A stretch of DNA of 64,000 nucleotides from Bacteroidaceae bacterium (GTDB taxonomy: Bacteria > Bacteroidota > Bacteroidia > Bacteroidales > Bacteroidaceae), in NCBI GenBank assembly GCA_017536765.1, contig JAFXGV010000038.1, positions 1 through 64,000 of the forward strand, written 5' to 3'. The notes beneath the pieces were generated by a model. The model saw nothing but the letters and a program-made list of their open reading frames with translations. It was not told the DNA's origin and did not search any database. Both the position numbers and the translations under genes were made by a program. Positions 23,677 through 32,461 of the stretch are shown here, in pieces (positions within the stretch are counted from its first letter, which is position 1; every line of letters starts with the position of its first letter).

Positions 23677-25020
23677 TTACCCCCTCACAGGCTCGAATAT
23701 GGTTTTAATCCCCTTGATTTTTTCGCCTTGCACAGTTTTAAGCACATCGCGCATCCTGTTCATCTTCACAGCCACATAGGAGTAGCGGTCGAACACCATA
23801 ATGATGCCCACCTCGTCGGCACGAAGGCCACCCTTTTTCATAAAGAAGCCTGCAAGGTCGCCACGGCTTATCTTGTCGCGCTTGCCCTTGCCTACATATA
23901 TTGCCGCCCACTGCGTCGGCTGCGGCAACACTACCTTACGTGGCAATGCATACTCTTGCAGCACATCGGGAACATAATCGGGCAGTTCCTTGCCCTCGAA
24001 GGTAATTAAATAGACGGCGCCTTCGGCTTCCCAGCGCGCAGTGCGCCCGTTGCGGTGGGTGAAGATATCGGCACTCAGGGCACGCTGGTAGTGCACCACG
24101 TGTTTCACATCCTTTATGTCGAGCCCTCGTGCAGCTATGTCCGTGCTTACAAGGATATTGGTACAGGAGGCCGTGAAAAGGTATAGCGCGAGTTCTCTAT
24201 CCTTCTGCTCCATAGCACCGTGGTAGGCCGCACAACGCAGCCCGTTTTTGGCGAGGAAGGCCCGCACCTCATCGACACTCTCGCGAAAATTGCAAAATAC
24301 TATCGCAGGCTCGCCGTTGAACGAGCACAAAAGACGGAATAGCGATTGTAAACGTTCATCGGGGGTTGTAGTAACGCTGTAGAACGACGTGCGTGCAAGC
24401 GGCTGCGCTCCATCGGCACGGAAATCGAGTGGTTTACCATAGGCGGTTCCCGCAAATAGAGGTATTTCGGGTGCATCGGTAGCCGACAACAGATAGCGTG
24501 CCTGCACCGCGGGCATAAGAGCCAGCAGGCTCTCCATCTCGTCGCGAAAGCCCATTTCCAAACATTTGTCAAACTCGTCTATAACCACAAGCGAACAGGC
24601 ATCCACGGCGAATGTTCCTTTTTTAATGTGGTCGATAAGACGACCGGGCGTACCTACTACAACCACGGGCGATGCACCGGCAAACATAGCAGCCTCCTGC
24701 TCCACCGGGCGGCCGCCATAGAGCGCAACCATTTGGTGTGGCATTTTCATACCGCGCCACACCTCATTCACCTGCTTGGCAAGTTCGCGGGTGGGAACAA
24801 TTACCATTGCCTGCACATCTCGGGCGCGGCACTCGTCTATGCGCTCGAGCAATGGCAGCAGATAGGCCAATGTCTTTCCCGTACCCGTGGGCGACAGCAA
24901 TATCATACTGCCGCCACCGCGGCAATGCACAATGGCACTCTCCTGCATAGGATTTATAGCCTTTATCTTTAGATTGTCGAGCGCAGCGCTCTGCTCGCGT
25001 GTTATTATGCTGTCCATCAC
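23677..25020 (-). CDS. DbpA-like DEAD-box RNA helicase
   Basis: 447 residues. ATP-dependent RNA helicase, probably for ribosome assembly. Visible motifs: Q-like N-terminus (NLKIKAINPMQESAI), Walker A SPTGTGKT near 40, PTREL, motif II as DEFD (not DEAD) near 148, SATDA motif III, ARGLDIKDV, and HRNGRTAR motif VI. Residues 375-447 form a DbpA-type RNA-binding domain (AIYVGKGKRDKISRGDLAGFF), which in DbpA recognises 23S rRNA hairpin 92. Phe in place of Ala in motif II also occurs in related Bacteroidetes proteins as I recall. Ends 4 bases from the sulfatase start side; the two are codirectional with a 4-base gap. Confidence 0.9.
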   Translation of the reverse strand: MMDSIITREQSAALDNLKIKAINPMQESAIVHCRGGGSMILLSPTGTGKTLAYLLPLLERIDECRARDVQAMVIVPTRELAKQVNEVWRGMKMPHQMVALYGGRPVEQEAAMFAGASPVVVVGTPGRLIDHIKKGTFAVDACSLVVIDEFDKCLEMGFRDEMESLLALMPAVQARYLLSATDAPEIPLFAGTAYGKPLDFRADGAQPLARTSFYSVTTTPDERLQSLFRLLCSFNGEPAIVFCNFRESVDEVRAFLAKNGLRCAAYHGAMEQKDRELALYLFTASCTNILVSTDIAARGLDIKDVKHVVHYQRALSADIFTHRNGRTARWEAEGAVYLITFEGKELPDYVPDVLQEYALPRKVVLPQPTQWAAIYVGKGKRDKISRGDLAGFFMKKGGLRADEVGIIMVFDRYSYVAVKMNRMRDVLKTVQGEKIKGIKTIFEPVRG

Positions 25021-25024
25021 TTTG

Positions 25025-26557
25025 CTATTCTGTTTTCTTATCCTTTTCGGCTTGCAGAAGCTGTTTCATTTCATTCACCACGGCAGGGAAACTGCCGGCC
25101 ACATTATTATATTCGTACCCGCGCATATCATACAATTGCGGTTCGAGTGAATATCCGGTTTCTATCTGCGGGCCCCAAGGCACCATTGCAGGGCCGCCTT
25201 TGGGTTCTATGTATTTCCACATAGCCGTGCGCAGCGTCAATGTGTGATTAGACGCTTGAGTAATGACATACTCGCGCGATGAATTTTCGTCGCCAAGCCA
25301 GGCAGCAAGAGAATTTTTTCCATCTATAAACGAATCGGCAGGAGCCTCAACGCCCACAAGTGCCGCCATTGTGGGTAGAAAATCGACCTGCGACACCAGG
25401 CTGCCACACTCACCACCGCAAGGCAGCACAGCCGGCCACGACACAATGAAAGGCACGCGGGCACCACCCTCAAAGGCACTGTATTTGCCACCGCGCAACC
25501 CACCTGTGGGTTTGTGACTACCCAAAAGTTCATCGGCATTGTCGGCATATCCGTCATCGGTTACAGGGCCGTTGTCGCTGGTGAGAATAATGAGCGTGTT
25601 ATCCAAGATGCCACACTCGCGCAAGGCCGCCACAAGCCGGCCCACCGACCAGTCGAACTGCACTATGGCATCGCCACGCAGCCCCATACCGCTTGTACCT
25701 CTGAAACGCGGATGCGGGAAGCGGGGCACGTGCACATCGTTGGCGGCAAAATAGACAAAAAACGGTTCATCGGCATTGGAACGTATGAAATCGACCGCAC
25801 GGGCGGTTATGGAGTCGGCTATATTCTCATCCTTCCAAAGCGCGCTGCCCCCGCCTTTCATATAACCAATGCGACCTATTCCGTTGACAATGGACATATT
25901 GTGTCCGTGGCTCGACTTTAAGTTATACAACAGTTCGGGATTCTCCCTGCCTGTGGGCTCACCCGCAAAATTCGTTTTATAGCTCACCTCTATGGGCGCC
26001 GTGGAATCGTAGCCTGCCACCACCCCGTTTTCTATAAAGACACAAGGCACACGGTCGGCCGTGGCAGCCATAATATAGTGCTCGTCGAAGCCCAAATCGG
26101 CGGGCGAAGGTGACACCCTTTCATTCCAATTCTGCTCGCCGGTCACGGCCCCCAATCCCAGGTGCCACTTACCGAAAACAGCTGTGCGATAGCCCGATTT
26201 CTTGAACACGTCGGCCACCGTTGTATTTTGGTGGTTTATAATCATAGCTGCATCGCCTGCCGCCACATCGGTACCCTCTCTGCGCCAAGCATATACGCCC
26301 GTGAGCAACGAGTAGCGCGAAGGGGTGCTTGTAGATGCCGTGGCATAGGCATTCGTGAACAAAATTCCCTGCCTGCGAAGGGAATCTATATTGGGCGTGG
26401 GAACAGTTGGTGCCCCGTAACAACCCACATCGCCATATCCCAAATCGTCGGCGTAGATAAGCAAAACATTGGGTTTCTCGGTTTCATCGGCCAGCGCCTG
26501 CGAAGGGAGCAGCGACATAAATGCCAAAGAGAAAAAAGCAGTCTTTTCAATATTCAT
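25025..26557 (-). CDS. Secreted serine-type sulfatase (arylsulfatase family, S1)
   Basis: 510 residues with signal peptide MNIEKTAFFSLAFMSLLPSQALA, so periplasmic. Hydrolyses a sulfate ester. The metal-binding start is YADDLGYGDVGCYG (Asp37, Asp38). The signature is STPSR at 77-81, with Ser77 to be converted to formylglycine; serine-type enzymes need an anaerobic maturase (anSME), which is not in the window. GKWHLG near 135 and TSDNGP near 330 are also typical. Natural substrates of S1 sulfatases in gut Bacteroidales include host mucin and glycosaminoglycan sulfates, but the subfamily cannot be told here. No glycosidase or SusCD pair is next to it. The downstream helicase gene starts 4 bases after its stop. 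Confidence 0.93.
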   Translation of the reverse strand: MNIEKTAFFSLAFMSLLPSQALADETEKPNVLLIYADDLGYGDVGCYGAPTVPTPNIDSLRRQGILFTNAYATASTSTPSRYSLLTGVYAWRREGTDVAAGDAAMIINHQNTTVADVFKKSGYRTAVFGKWHLGLGAVTGEQNWNERVSPSPADLGFDEHYIMAATADRVPCVFIENGVVAGYDSTAPIEVSYKTNFAGEPTGRENPELLYNLKSSHGHNMSIVNGIGRIGYMKGGGSALWKDENIADSITARAVDFIRSNADEPFFVYFAANDVHVPRFPHPRFRGTSGMGLRGDAIVQFDWSVGRLVAALRECGILDNTLIILTSDNGPVTDDGYADNADELLGSHKPTGGLRGGKYSAFEGGARVPFIVSWPAVLPCGGECGSLVSQVDFLPTMAALVGVEAPADSFIDGKNSLAAWLGDENSSREYVITQASNHTLTLRTAMWKYIEPKGGPAMVPWGPQIETGYSLEPQLYDMRGYEYNNVAGSFPAVVNEMKQLLQAEKDKKTE

Positions 26558-26581
26558 AAAATAAGTGTTATATATTTACCC

Positions 26582-26590
26582 GCAAAGATA
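26582..26590 (-). promoter_or_regulatory. -7 promoter box of the sulfatase gene
   Basis: Minus-strand TATCTTTGC about 25 nt before the ATG at 26557. Confidence 0.6.
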
Positions 26591-26650
26591 GCAATTACCC
26601 GTTAAATTATGACACGAACTGCCACCAAAGAGAACGAAAAAAGAGAAAAG

Positions 26651-26725
26651 ATGCCAAAATGGCATATTTATTTATATAAAAAAGAGTAACTTTGCCGAAA
26701 AGTTATGCCAAAAACCCTTTTGGCA
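26651..26725 (+). promoter_or_regulatory. grpE promoter with two TGCCA dyads
   Basis: TAACTTTG at 26687-26694 is a perfect -7 box. A dyad ATGCCA-AAA-TGGCAT (26651-26665) covers the -33 region. A second, TGCCAAAA-ACCC-TTTTGGCA (26706-26725), starts just past the expected transcription start. They share the half-site TGCCA and bracket the promoter, so they may be operators of the grpE-dnaJ operon; the second could also fold in RNA. Confidence 0.55.
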
Positions 26726-26767
26726 AGCTATTTGTTATACCTCAAATGTACAAAACAAGAAACAGTT

Positions 26768-27349
26768 ATGAGTGAAAAAGAAATGAATAACGAGTTGGAG
26801 AACGAGAAGATAGACGAAACAAACAACACAGCCGAGCCCGCACAGGAGCAGGCTGCAACAGAAGAAACCACCGAGCTCACAGGCGAGGAATTGCTACAAA
26901 AACAGCTCGACGAGGCAAACGAGAAGGTAGCCTCGCTGGAGGATAAATACTTGCGACAGGTTGCCGAGTTCGACAACTACCGCAAACGCACCATAAAGGA
27001 GAAAGCCGAACTCATAAAGAACGGCGGCGAGAGGGCAATAGAATCCATTCTGCCCGTGCTCGACGACTTTGAGCGCGCAATACAGAATATGTCGAAAGAC
27101 GAAAGTGCAGCCGATATGCTCACAGGCGTAGAGCTCATATATAACAAATTCATTGGTATATTAAAGCAGAACGGCTTGCAGAAGATTGAAACCGAGGGTA
27201 AGGATTTCGACACCGACTACCACGAAGCAATTGCTATGATACCCGCCCCCGAGGAGAGCCTCAAGGGCAAGGTATTGGATTGTGTTCAAACAGGTTATAT
27301 ACTAAACGATAAAGTAATACGCCACGCAAAAGTTGCTGTGGGCGAATAA
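26768..27349 (+). CDS. grpE: Nucleotide exchange factor GrpE
   Basis: 193 residues from the ATG at 26768 (MSEKEMNNELENEK); the longer frame from 26705 would start inside the promoter region. Releases ADP from DnaK. An acidic, disordered N-terminus (1-50) is followed by the long dimerising coiled coil (about 50-100, with RQVAEFDNYRKRT) and the C-terminal beta domain (GKVLDCVQTGYILNDKVIRHAKVAV). dnaJ begins 9 bases after the stop. dnaK itself is not in the window. Confidence 0.95.
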   Translation: MSEKEMNNELENEKIDETNNTAEPAQEQAATEETTELTGEELLQKQLDEANEKVASLEDKYLRQVAEFDNYRKRTIKEKAELIKNGGERAIESILPVLDDFERAIQNMSKDESAADMLTGVELIYNKFIGILKQNGLQKIETEGKDFDTDYHEAIAMIPAPEESLKGKVLDCVQTGYILNDKVIRHAKVAVGE

Positions 27350-27358
27350 CATAAGAAT

Positions 27359-28510
27359 ATGGCAAAACGAGACTACTATGAAGTGCTTGGCGTTGACAGG
27401 AATGCATCGGCAAGCGACATAAAGAAAGCCTACCGCAAAAAGGCTATAGAGTACCACCCCGACAAGAACCCCGGCAACAAAGAGGCCGAGGAGAAGTTCA
27501 AGGAGGCAGCCGAGGCGTACAGCGTGCTGAGCGACCCCGACAAGAAGGCACGTTACGACCAGTTCGGTTTCGAGGGTGTGAGCGGTGCCGGTGGCGCAGG
27601 TGGTTTCGGACAGGGAATGGATATAAACGATATCTTCTCTATGTTCGGCGACATCTTCGGCGGTGGCGGAGGATTCGGCGGCTTCAGCGGTTTTGGCGGC
27701 GGTCGCAGTTCGGGCCCTGCAAAATTCCGCGGCAGCGACCTTCGTGTAAAGGTTAAACTCACACTGCAAGAGATTGCCAACGGCGTAACCAAGAAGTTCA
27801 AGCTGAAGAAGAACGTTGCCTGCCAGCATTGCGGCGGCAGCGGCGCCGAGGGCAATGCAATGGAAACCTGCCCCGAGTGCGGCGGCACAGGCCGCGTAGT
27901 GCGCACCCAACAGAGTTTCTTTGGAATGATGCGCACCGAGGTTGCCTGCACCAATTGTAACGGAACAGGTAAAATAATAAAGAACAAGTGCAAGCACTGT
28001 AACGGCGAGGGCGTTGTTATGGGCGAAGAGGTTGTGGAGGTGCAGATACCCGCAGGCGTTGCAGGCGGAATGCAGCTGTCTATGCGTGGCAAGGGAAATG
28101 CAGGCAAGCACAACGGCATACCCGGCGACCTGCTTATACAGGTGGAGGAAGAGAAGCACCCGCAACTTGTACGTGATGAAAACGACCTCATATACAGCCT
28201 GTTGCTCGACATACCCACAGCCACCTTGGGCGGTGTGGCCGAGATACCCACAATTGAGGGCAAGGCCAAAGTAACCATAGATGCCGGCACACAGCCCGGC
28301 AAGGTATTGCGCCTGCGCGGCAAGGGTTTGCCGTCGCTCAACGGTTATGGCCGTGGCGACATCGTGGTGAACGTGAGTGTCTATATCCCCGAATCGCTCT
28401 CACGCGACGAGAAAAAGGCAATGGAGAACTTCAAGGAATCGGATAACTTCCGCCCCAGCGAAAGCATCAAGGAGCAGATATTCCGCCGCTTCAAGAATTT
28501 CTTCGACTAA
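27359..28510 (+). CDS. dnaJ: Chaperone DnaJ
   Basis: 383 residues, canonical type I. The J domain (1-70) carries HPD at about 33-35 ([10 protein letters not shown]). A Gly/Phe-rich linker covers about 75-125. The zinc-binding domain has four CxxCxGxG modules ([32 protein letters not shown]) between about 155 and 225. Two C-terminal substrate-binding domains follow. It delivers unfolded clients to DnaK and triggers its ATPase. It is coexpressed with grpE. Confidence 0.97.
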   Translation: MAKRDYYEVLGVDRNASASDIKKAYRKKAIEYHPDKNPGNKEAEEKFKEAAEAYSVLSDPDKKARYDQFGFEGVSGAGGAGGFGQGMDINDIFSMFGDIFGGGGGFGGFSGFGGGRSSGPAKFRGSDLRVKVKLTLQEIANGVTKKFKLKKNVACQHCGGSGAEGNAMETCPECGGTGRVVRTQQSFFGMMRTEVACTNCNGTGKIIKNKCKHCNGEGVVMGEEVVEVQIPAGVAGGMQLSMRGKGNAGKHNGIPGDLLIQVEEEKHPQLVRDENDLIYSLLLDIPTATLGGVAEIPTIEGKAKVTIDAGTQPGKVLRLRGKGLPSLNGYGRGDIVVNVSVYIPESLSRDEKKAMENFKESDNFRPSESIKEQIFRRFKNFFD

Positions 28511-28529
28511 TATAAAACATTTAACCGCT

Positions 28530-29834
28530 ATGACATACGACGAAACAGTCGATTATCTCTTTAACTGCGCACCGCCCTTCCAGCAAGTAGGCGGTGCTGC
28601 TTACAAAGAGGGGCTTACAAATACCATTGCAATAGACAACCACTTAGGTAACCCGCATCACAAGTTCCGCACAATACACGTTGCGGGCACCAACGGAAAA
28701 GGTTCCTCGTCGCACACCCTTGCTGCCATATTGCAAGCAGCAGGCTACAAGGTGGGGCTCTACACATCGCCTCACCTCATAGATTTTCGCGAGCGCATAA
28801 GGGTAAACGGCACGCCCGCAAGCAAGCAGTTTGTCATAGATTTCGTAGAGAGAGAAAGAGCCTTCTTCGAACCGTTGTCACCATCGTTTTTCGAACTCAC
28901 AACAGCTATGGCATTTACCTATTTTGCACAGGAACAGGTAGATGTGGCAATCATCGAGGTGGGGCTTGGCGGCAGGCTCGACTGCACAAACATCATAGCC
29001 CCCGACCTGTGCATAATCACCAACATAAGCCTCGACCACACACAATTCCTCGGCAGCACCCCCACGGCCATAGCCGCCGAGAAGGCAGGCATCATAAAGC
29101 CCGGAATACCCGTGATAATTGGCGAGGCCACGCCCGAAACAAGAAAAATATTTACAGAAAAGGCAGCCGGTGAGGGAGCGCCCATCGTTTTTGCACAGGA
29201 CGAGGACACCCTAATATCAGCCAACCCCACGCAAGAAGGCATCGAGTACACCACTGCCGATTATGGCATAATCAATGGTGAACTTGCCGGGGAATACCAG
29301 ATAAAAAACACCCGTACCATACTCACCGCCCTGCGCGAACTTTTGAAAAAAGGCTACAAAATCACTGCCGACAACGTGCGAGAAGGATTTGCAAACGTAT
29401 GCAGCCTCACCGGTTTTATGGGCCGTTGGCAGAAAATAGGCGACAACCCGCTCACCGTGTGCGATGCAGGGCACAACATCGGCGGCATAGAGTATGTAAC
29501 CCACCAGCTTGCACGGCAGGAGTGTGACACATTGCGCATAGTTTTCGGTATGGTGAGCGACAAGGACATTACAGCCGTGCTCTCAATGATGCCACGCAAC
29601 GCTGTATATTACTTTACACAAGCAAGCATAAAGCGTGCTATGCCTGCCGAGGAGCTATGCCGCAAAGCGGCAGAACACGGGCTGCGAGGCAACAGCTACC
29701 CCACCGTGGGCACCGCGTTGGAGGCTACACGCAAAGAGGCTGCGGAAAAAGATTTCATTTTCATCGGCGGCAGTTGCTTCATTGTGGCCGACCTGCTTGC
29801 CCACATAACAGCCCAAAAAGAGAACAACGCTTGA
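28530..29834 (+). CDS. folC: Folylpolyglutamate synthase / dihydrofolate synthase
   Basis: 434 residues from the ATG at 28530 (MTYDETVDYLF); the frame upstream overlaps dnaJ and does not resemble the family. A Mur-ligase-type ATP enzyme that joins glutamate to dihydropteroate and folates. ATP loop GTNGKGSSSH near 54, then GLYTSPHLIDFRERIRVNG (substrate loop), VEVGLGGRLDCTN, and ISLDHTQFLGSTPTAIAAEKAGI. Full length for the family. It follows dnaJ by 19 nt and could be read through from the grpE promoter. Confidence 0.95.
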   Translation: MTYDETVDYLFNCAPPFQQVGGAAYKEGLTNTIAIDNHLGNPHHKFRTIHVAGTNGKGSSSHTLAAILQAAGYKVGLYTSPHLIDFRERIRVNGTPASKQFVIDFVERERAFFEPLSPSFFELTTAMAFTYFAQEQVDVAIIEVGLGGRLDCTNIIAPDLCIITNISLDHTQFLGSTPTAIAAEKAGIIKPGIPVIIGEATPETRKIFTEKAAGEGAPIVFAQDEDTLISANPTQEGIEYTTADYGIINGELAGEYQIKNTRTILTALRELLKKGYKITADNVREGFANVCSLTGFMGRWQKIGDNPLTVCDAGHNIGGIEYVTHQLARQECDTLRIVFGMVSDKDITAVLSMMPRNAVYYFTQASIKRAMPAEELCRKAAEHGLRGNSYPTVGTALEATRKEAAEKDFIFIGGSCFIVADLLAHITAQKENNA

Positions 29835-29892
29835 GAGCAAACAACTTTTTCAAAATAAATTCATTCAACATCTAAAAATTCCACCACATTTT

Positions 29893-29977
29893 TTTGCGGT
29901 AAAACATATTTTTATTTTATTTGCAATATTATTGGCACAAAATAGGGTGCAACTGCACAGGCAATGGCTTTTGCACC
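29893..29977 (+). promoter_or_regulatory. Putative promoter and leader dyad of the galactose operon
   Basis: TTTG at 29893-29896 and TTTATTTG at 29916-29923 (one mismatch to TAnnTTTG) are 19 nt apart, the normal spacing. Downstream, GGTGCAA (29946-29952) and TTGCACC (29971-29977) form an inverted repeat with an 18-nt spacer that would lie 15-50 nt into the transcript. It could be an operator for galactose control or an RNA hairpin. Confidence 0.5.
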
Positions 29978-30016
29978 ATTTTACACCCCTGCAATTTTTA
30001 AGCAAATAAAAAAAAT

Positions 30017-31099
30017 ATGAGCTGTACAGAAAACTTATCGCAATTGAAAGCTGCCGATTTCAAAAAGAACGTAGGCGGCAAAGAGACAGCGCTGTTCATT
30101 CTTAAAAACAAGCAAGGCAGCGAAGTTGCAATAACCAATTATGGCGGAGCCATTTGTACCATTATGGTACCCGACAGGAATGGCAATTACGCCAACGTCA
30201 TCCAAGGGCACGACAGCATCGACAACCTTCTTGCAAGCCCCGAACCCTTCTTGAGCACATTGGTAGGCCGCTACGGCAACCGCATCTGCAAAGGCAAGTT
30301 CACAATCGAGGGCAAGGAGTACCGGCTTGCAATAAACAACGGCCCCAACCACCTGCACGGTGGCCCCACCGGCTTCCACGCCCGTGTTTGGGATGCAGAG
30401 CAGATAGATGCACAAACACTTAAACTACACTACGTTTCTGCCGATATGGAAGAGGGCTTCCCCGGCGAACTCGACATCACCGTAGTATATTCCTGGAGCG
30501 ATGACAACGAGCTCAAAATCACATACAAAGCTACAACCGACAAAACAACCATTGTGAACCTCACAAGCCACGGTTTCTTCTCATTGTCGGGCATTGCAAA
30601 TTCCACAGCTACAATAGACAATCTTATATGCGAGATAAACGCCGATTTCTTTGTTCCCATCGACGACACATCGGTACCCTACGGCACCATCGTACCCGTC
30701 AAAGGCACAGCATTCGATTTCACCACCCCCACCGAGGTTGGTGCACGCATTGATGCCGACGAAGAGCAGATTAAGCACGGCGCAGGCTACGACCACTGCT
30801 ACGTATTAAATAAAAAAGAGGTGGGCGAGCTTAGTTTCGCAGCCAAAGTTACCGAGCCCGTGAGCGGCCGCACAATGGAGGTTTACACCACCGAGCCCGG
30901 TGTTCAGGTATATACATCGAACTGGCACAGCGGTTTCGCAGGCTGGCAGGGCGCCACATTCCCCAAGCGTAGCGCCATCTGCTTCGAGGCACAGCACTTC
31001 CCCGACTCACCCAACCGCGCACACTTCCCCAGCGTAGTTCTCAAACCCGGCGAGGAGTACTCACAGGTAACCGTTTACAAGTTTGGCGTTGAGAAATAG
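30017..31099 (+). CDS. galM: Aldose 1-epimerase (galactose mutarotase)
   Basis: 360 residues, no signal peptide, so cytosolic. Interconverts beta- and alpha-D-galactose so that galactokinase can use it. The catalytic pieces of the family are present: NGPNHLHGGPTGFHARVW with the first histidine (near 113), NLTSHGFFSLSG with the acid histidine (near 186), and CFEAQHFPDSPN with the catalytic glutamate (near 322). First gene of galM-MFS-galK, which encodes entry of galactose into metabolism. No galT or galE is in the window. Confidence 0.95.
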   Translation: MSCTENLSQLKAADFKKNVGGKETALFILKNKQGSEVAITNYGGAICTIMVPDRNGNYANVIQGHDSIDNLLASPEPFLSTLVGRYGNRICKGKFTIEGKEYRLAINNGPNHLHGGPTGFHARVWDAEQIDAQTLKLHYVSADMEEGFPGELDITVVYSWSDDNELKITYKATTDKTTIVNLTSHGFFSLSGIANSTATIDNLICEINADFFVPIDDTSVPYGTIVPVKGTAFDFTTPTEVGARIDADEEQIKHGAGYDHCYVLNKKEVGELSFAAKVTEPVSGRTMEVYTTEPGVQVYTSNWHSGFAGWQGATFPKRSAICFEAQHFPDSPNRAHFPSVVLKPGEEYSQVTVYKFGVEK

Positions 31100-31147
31100 A
31101 GGAAAGGACATTATTAACAAACCTAAATAAATAAAAATTAAAACATT

Positions 31148-32410
31148 ATGAGTAATCAAAAGAAACAATGGGGAGCCATCATCGTTATGATTGCGCTCTT
31201 CGCAATGATTGCCTTTGTGACAAACTTGTGTACACCTATGGCAACCATTATCAAGAACCAAGGTCCTATCTCTAACGTGCTTGCACAGATTGGTAACTAT
31301 GGTAACTTTGTTGCTTACTTGGTAATGGGTATCCCCGCAGGTATGCTCATCTCAAAGTTCGGTTACAAAAAGACCGCCCTCATTGGTCTTGCAGTAGGTG
31401 CAGCAGGTATTCTCATTCAGTGGGTGAGCGGTTTGCTCGACGTTGAGCAGAACCTGGGCCTCGTATTCGGTGTTTACCTCGTTGGTGCATTCATCGCAGG
31501 TCTTTGTATGTGTATCCTCAACTGCGTTGTAAACCCAATGCTCAACCTCTTGGGTGGTGGCGGTAACAGCGGTAACCAGCTCATTCAGATTGGTGGTGTG
31601 TTCAACTCATCTGCTGCTGTAGCTTGCTACATCCTTATGGGTGCCCTCATCTCCGATGCTACAAAGGCTAAGATTGCCGATGCTACTCCCGCGCTTATGA
31701 TTGCCCTCGCAATCTTCGTTATCGCGTTCATCGTTATCTCTTTCACAAAGATTGAAGAGCCCGAGCAGGCTCCCGTTGAGCTCAGCCTCATCAAGGGCGC
31801 TATGAGCTACCGTCACTTTGCACTCGGTGCATTGGCTATCTTCCTGTATATGGGTATCGAGGTAGGTGTGCCTAACTTCGTTCAGCAGTACCTTATTGCC
31901 GACGGTATCCCCGCAGGTACAGTGGGTATGCTTGTAGCCGTTTACTGGTTTATGATGCTCATCGGCCGTTTCGTTGGTGCAGGTATCGGTAACAAGGTAT
32001 CGAGCCGCGCTATGATTACTACAGTATCTATCGCAACACTCGTTCTCGTACTGTTCGGTATGTATGCTCCCACCGATGTAATCGTATCGTTCCCCGGTGT
32101 AGATTGGGGCCAGTTGATTCTCATATGGCAGCCCATCCCCGTTGGTATCTTCGCATTCCTGCTTGTAGGTCTCTGCACATCGGTTATGTGGGGCGCAATC
32201 TTCAATATGGCAGTTGAGGGCCTTGGCAAGTACACCGCTATCGCTTCGGGTATCTTTATGACAATGGTATTCGGTTGCGCCGTGATGATGGCCATCCAGG
32301 CAGCCGTTGCCGATGCTACCAACTACATCACCAGCTTCTGGGTTGTTGTGTTCTGCGCAGCATACCTCTTGTTCTATGCACTTGTTGGTTCAAAACCCGT
32401 AAAGAAGTAA
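31148..32410 (+). CDS. Galactose/glucose MFS transporter (FucP/GluP group)
   Basis: 420 residues with twelve predicted membrane segments. A proton-coupled hexose importer of the FHS group, judging by length and by segments such as GNYGNFVAYLVMGIPAGML and GGGGNSGNQLIQIGG. The position between galM and galK points to galactose as substrate; glucose cannot be excluded. Codons are strongly biased to GGT, ATC, GTT and CTC, unlike the surrounding genes, which suggests very high expression. Spacing to galM is 48 nt and to galK 51 nt. Confidence 0.92.
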   Translation: MSNQKKQWGAIIVMIALFAMIAFVTNLCTPMATIIKNQGPISNVLAQIGNYGNFVAYLVMGIPAGMLISKFGYKKTALIGLAVGAAGILIQWVSGLLDVEQNLGLVFGVYLVGAFIAGLCMCILNCVVNPMLNLLGGGGNSGNQLIQIGGVFNSSAAVACYILMGALISDATKAKIADATPALMIALAIFVIAFIVISFTKIEEPEQAPVELSLIKGAMSYRHFALGALAIFLYMGIEVGVPNFVQQYLIADGIPAGTVGMLVAVYWFMMLIGRFVGAGIGNKVSSRAMITTVSIATLVLVLFGMYAPTDVIVSFPGVDWGQLILIWQPIPVGIFAFLLVGLCTSVMWGAIFNMAVEGLGKYTAIASGIFMTMVFGCAVMMAIQAAVADATNYITSFWVVVFCAAYLLFYALVGSKPVKK

Positions 32411-32461
32411 CAAACACAGATTATAAACTTTCAATAACTAACCTATAAAATTATAAAAGCT

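Noticed and set aside
26705-26767. N-terminal extension of GrpE
   Set aside because: It starts 11 bases after the -7 box and translates the TGCCA dyad; the ATG at 26768 begins the normal acidic N-terminus.
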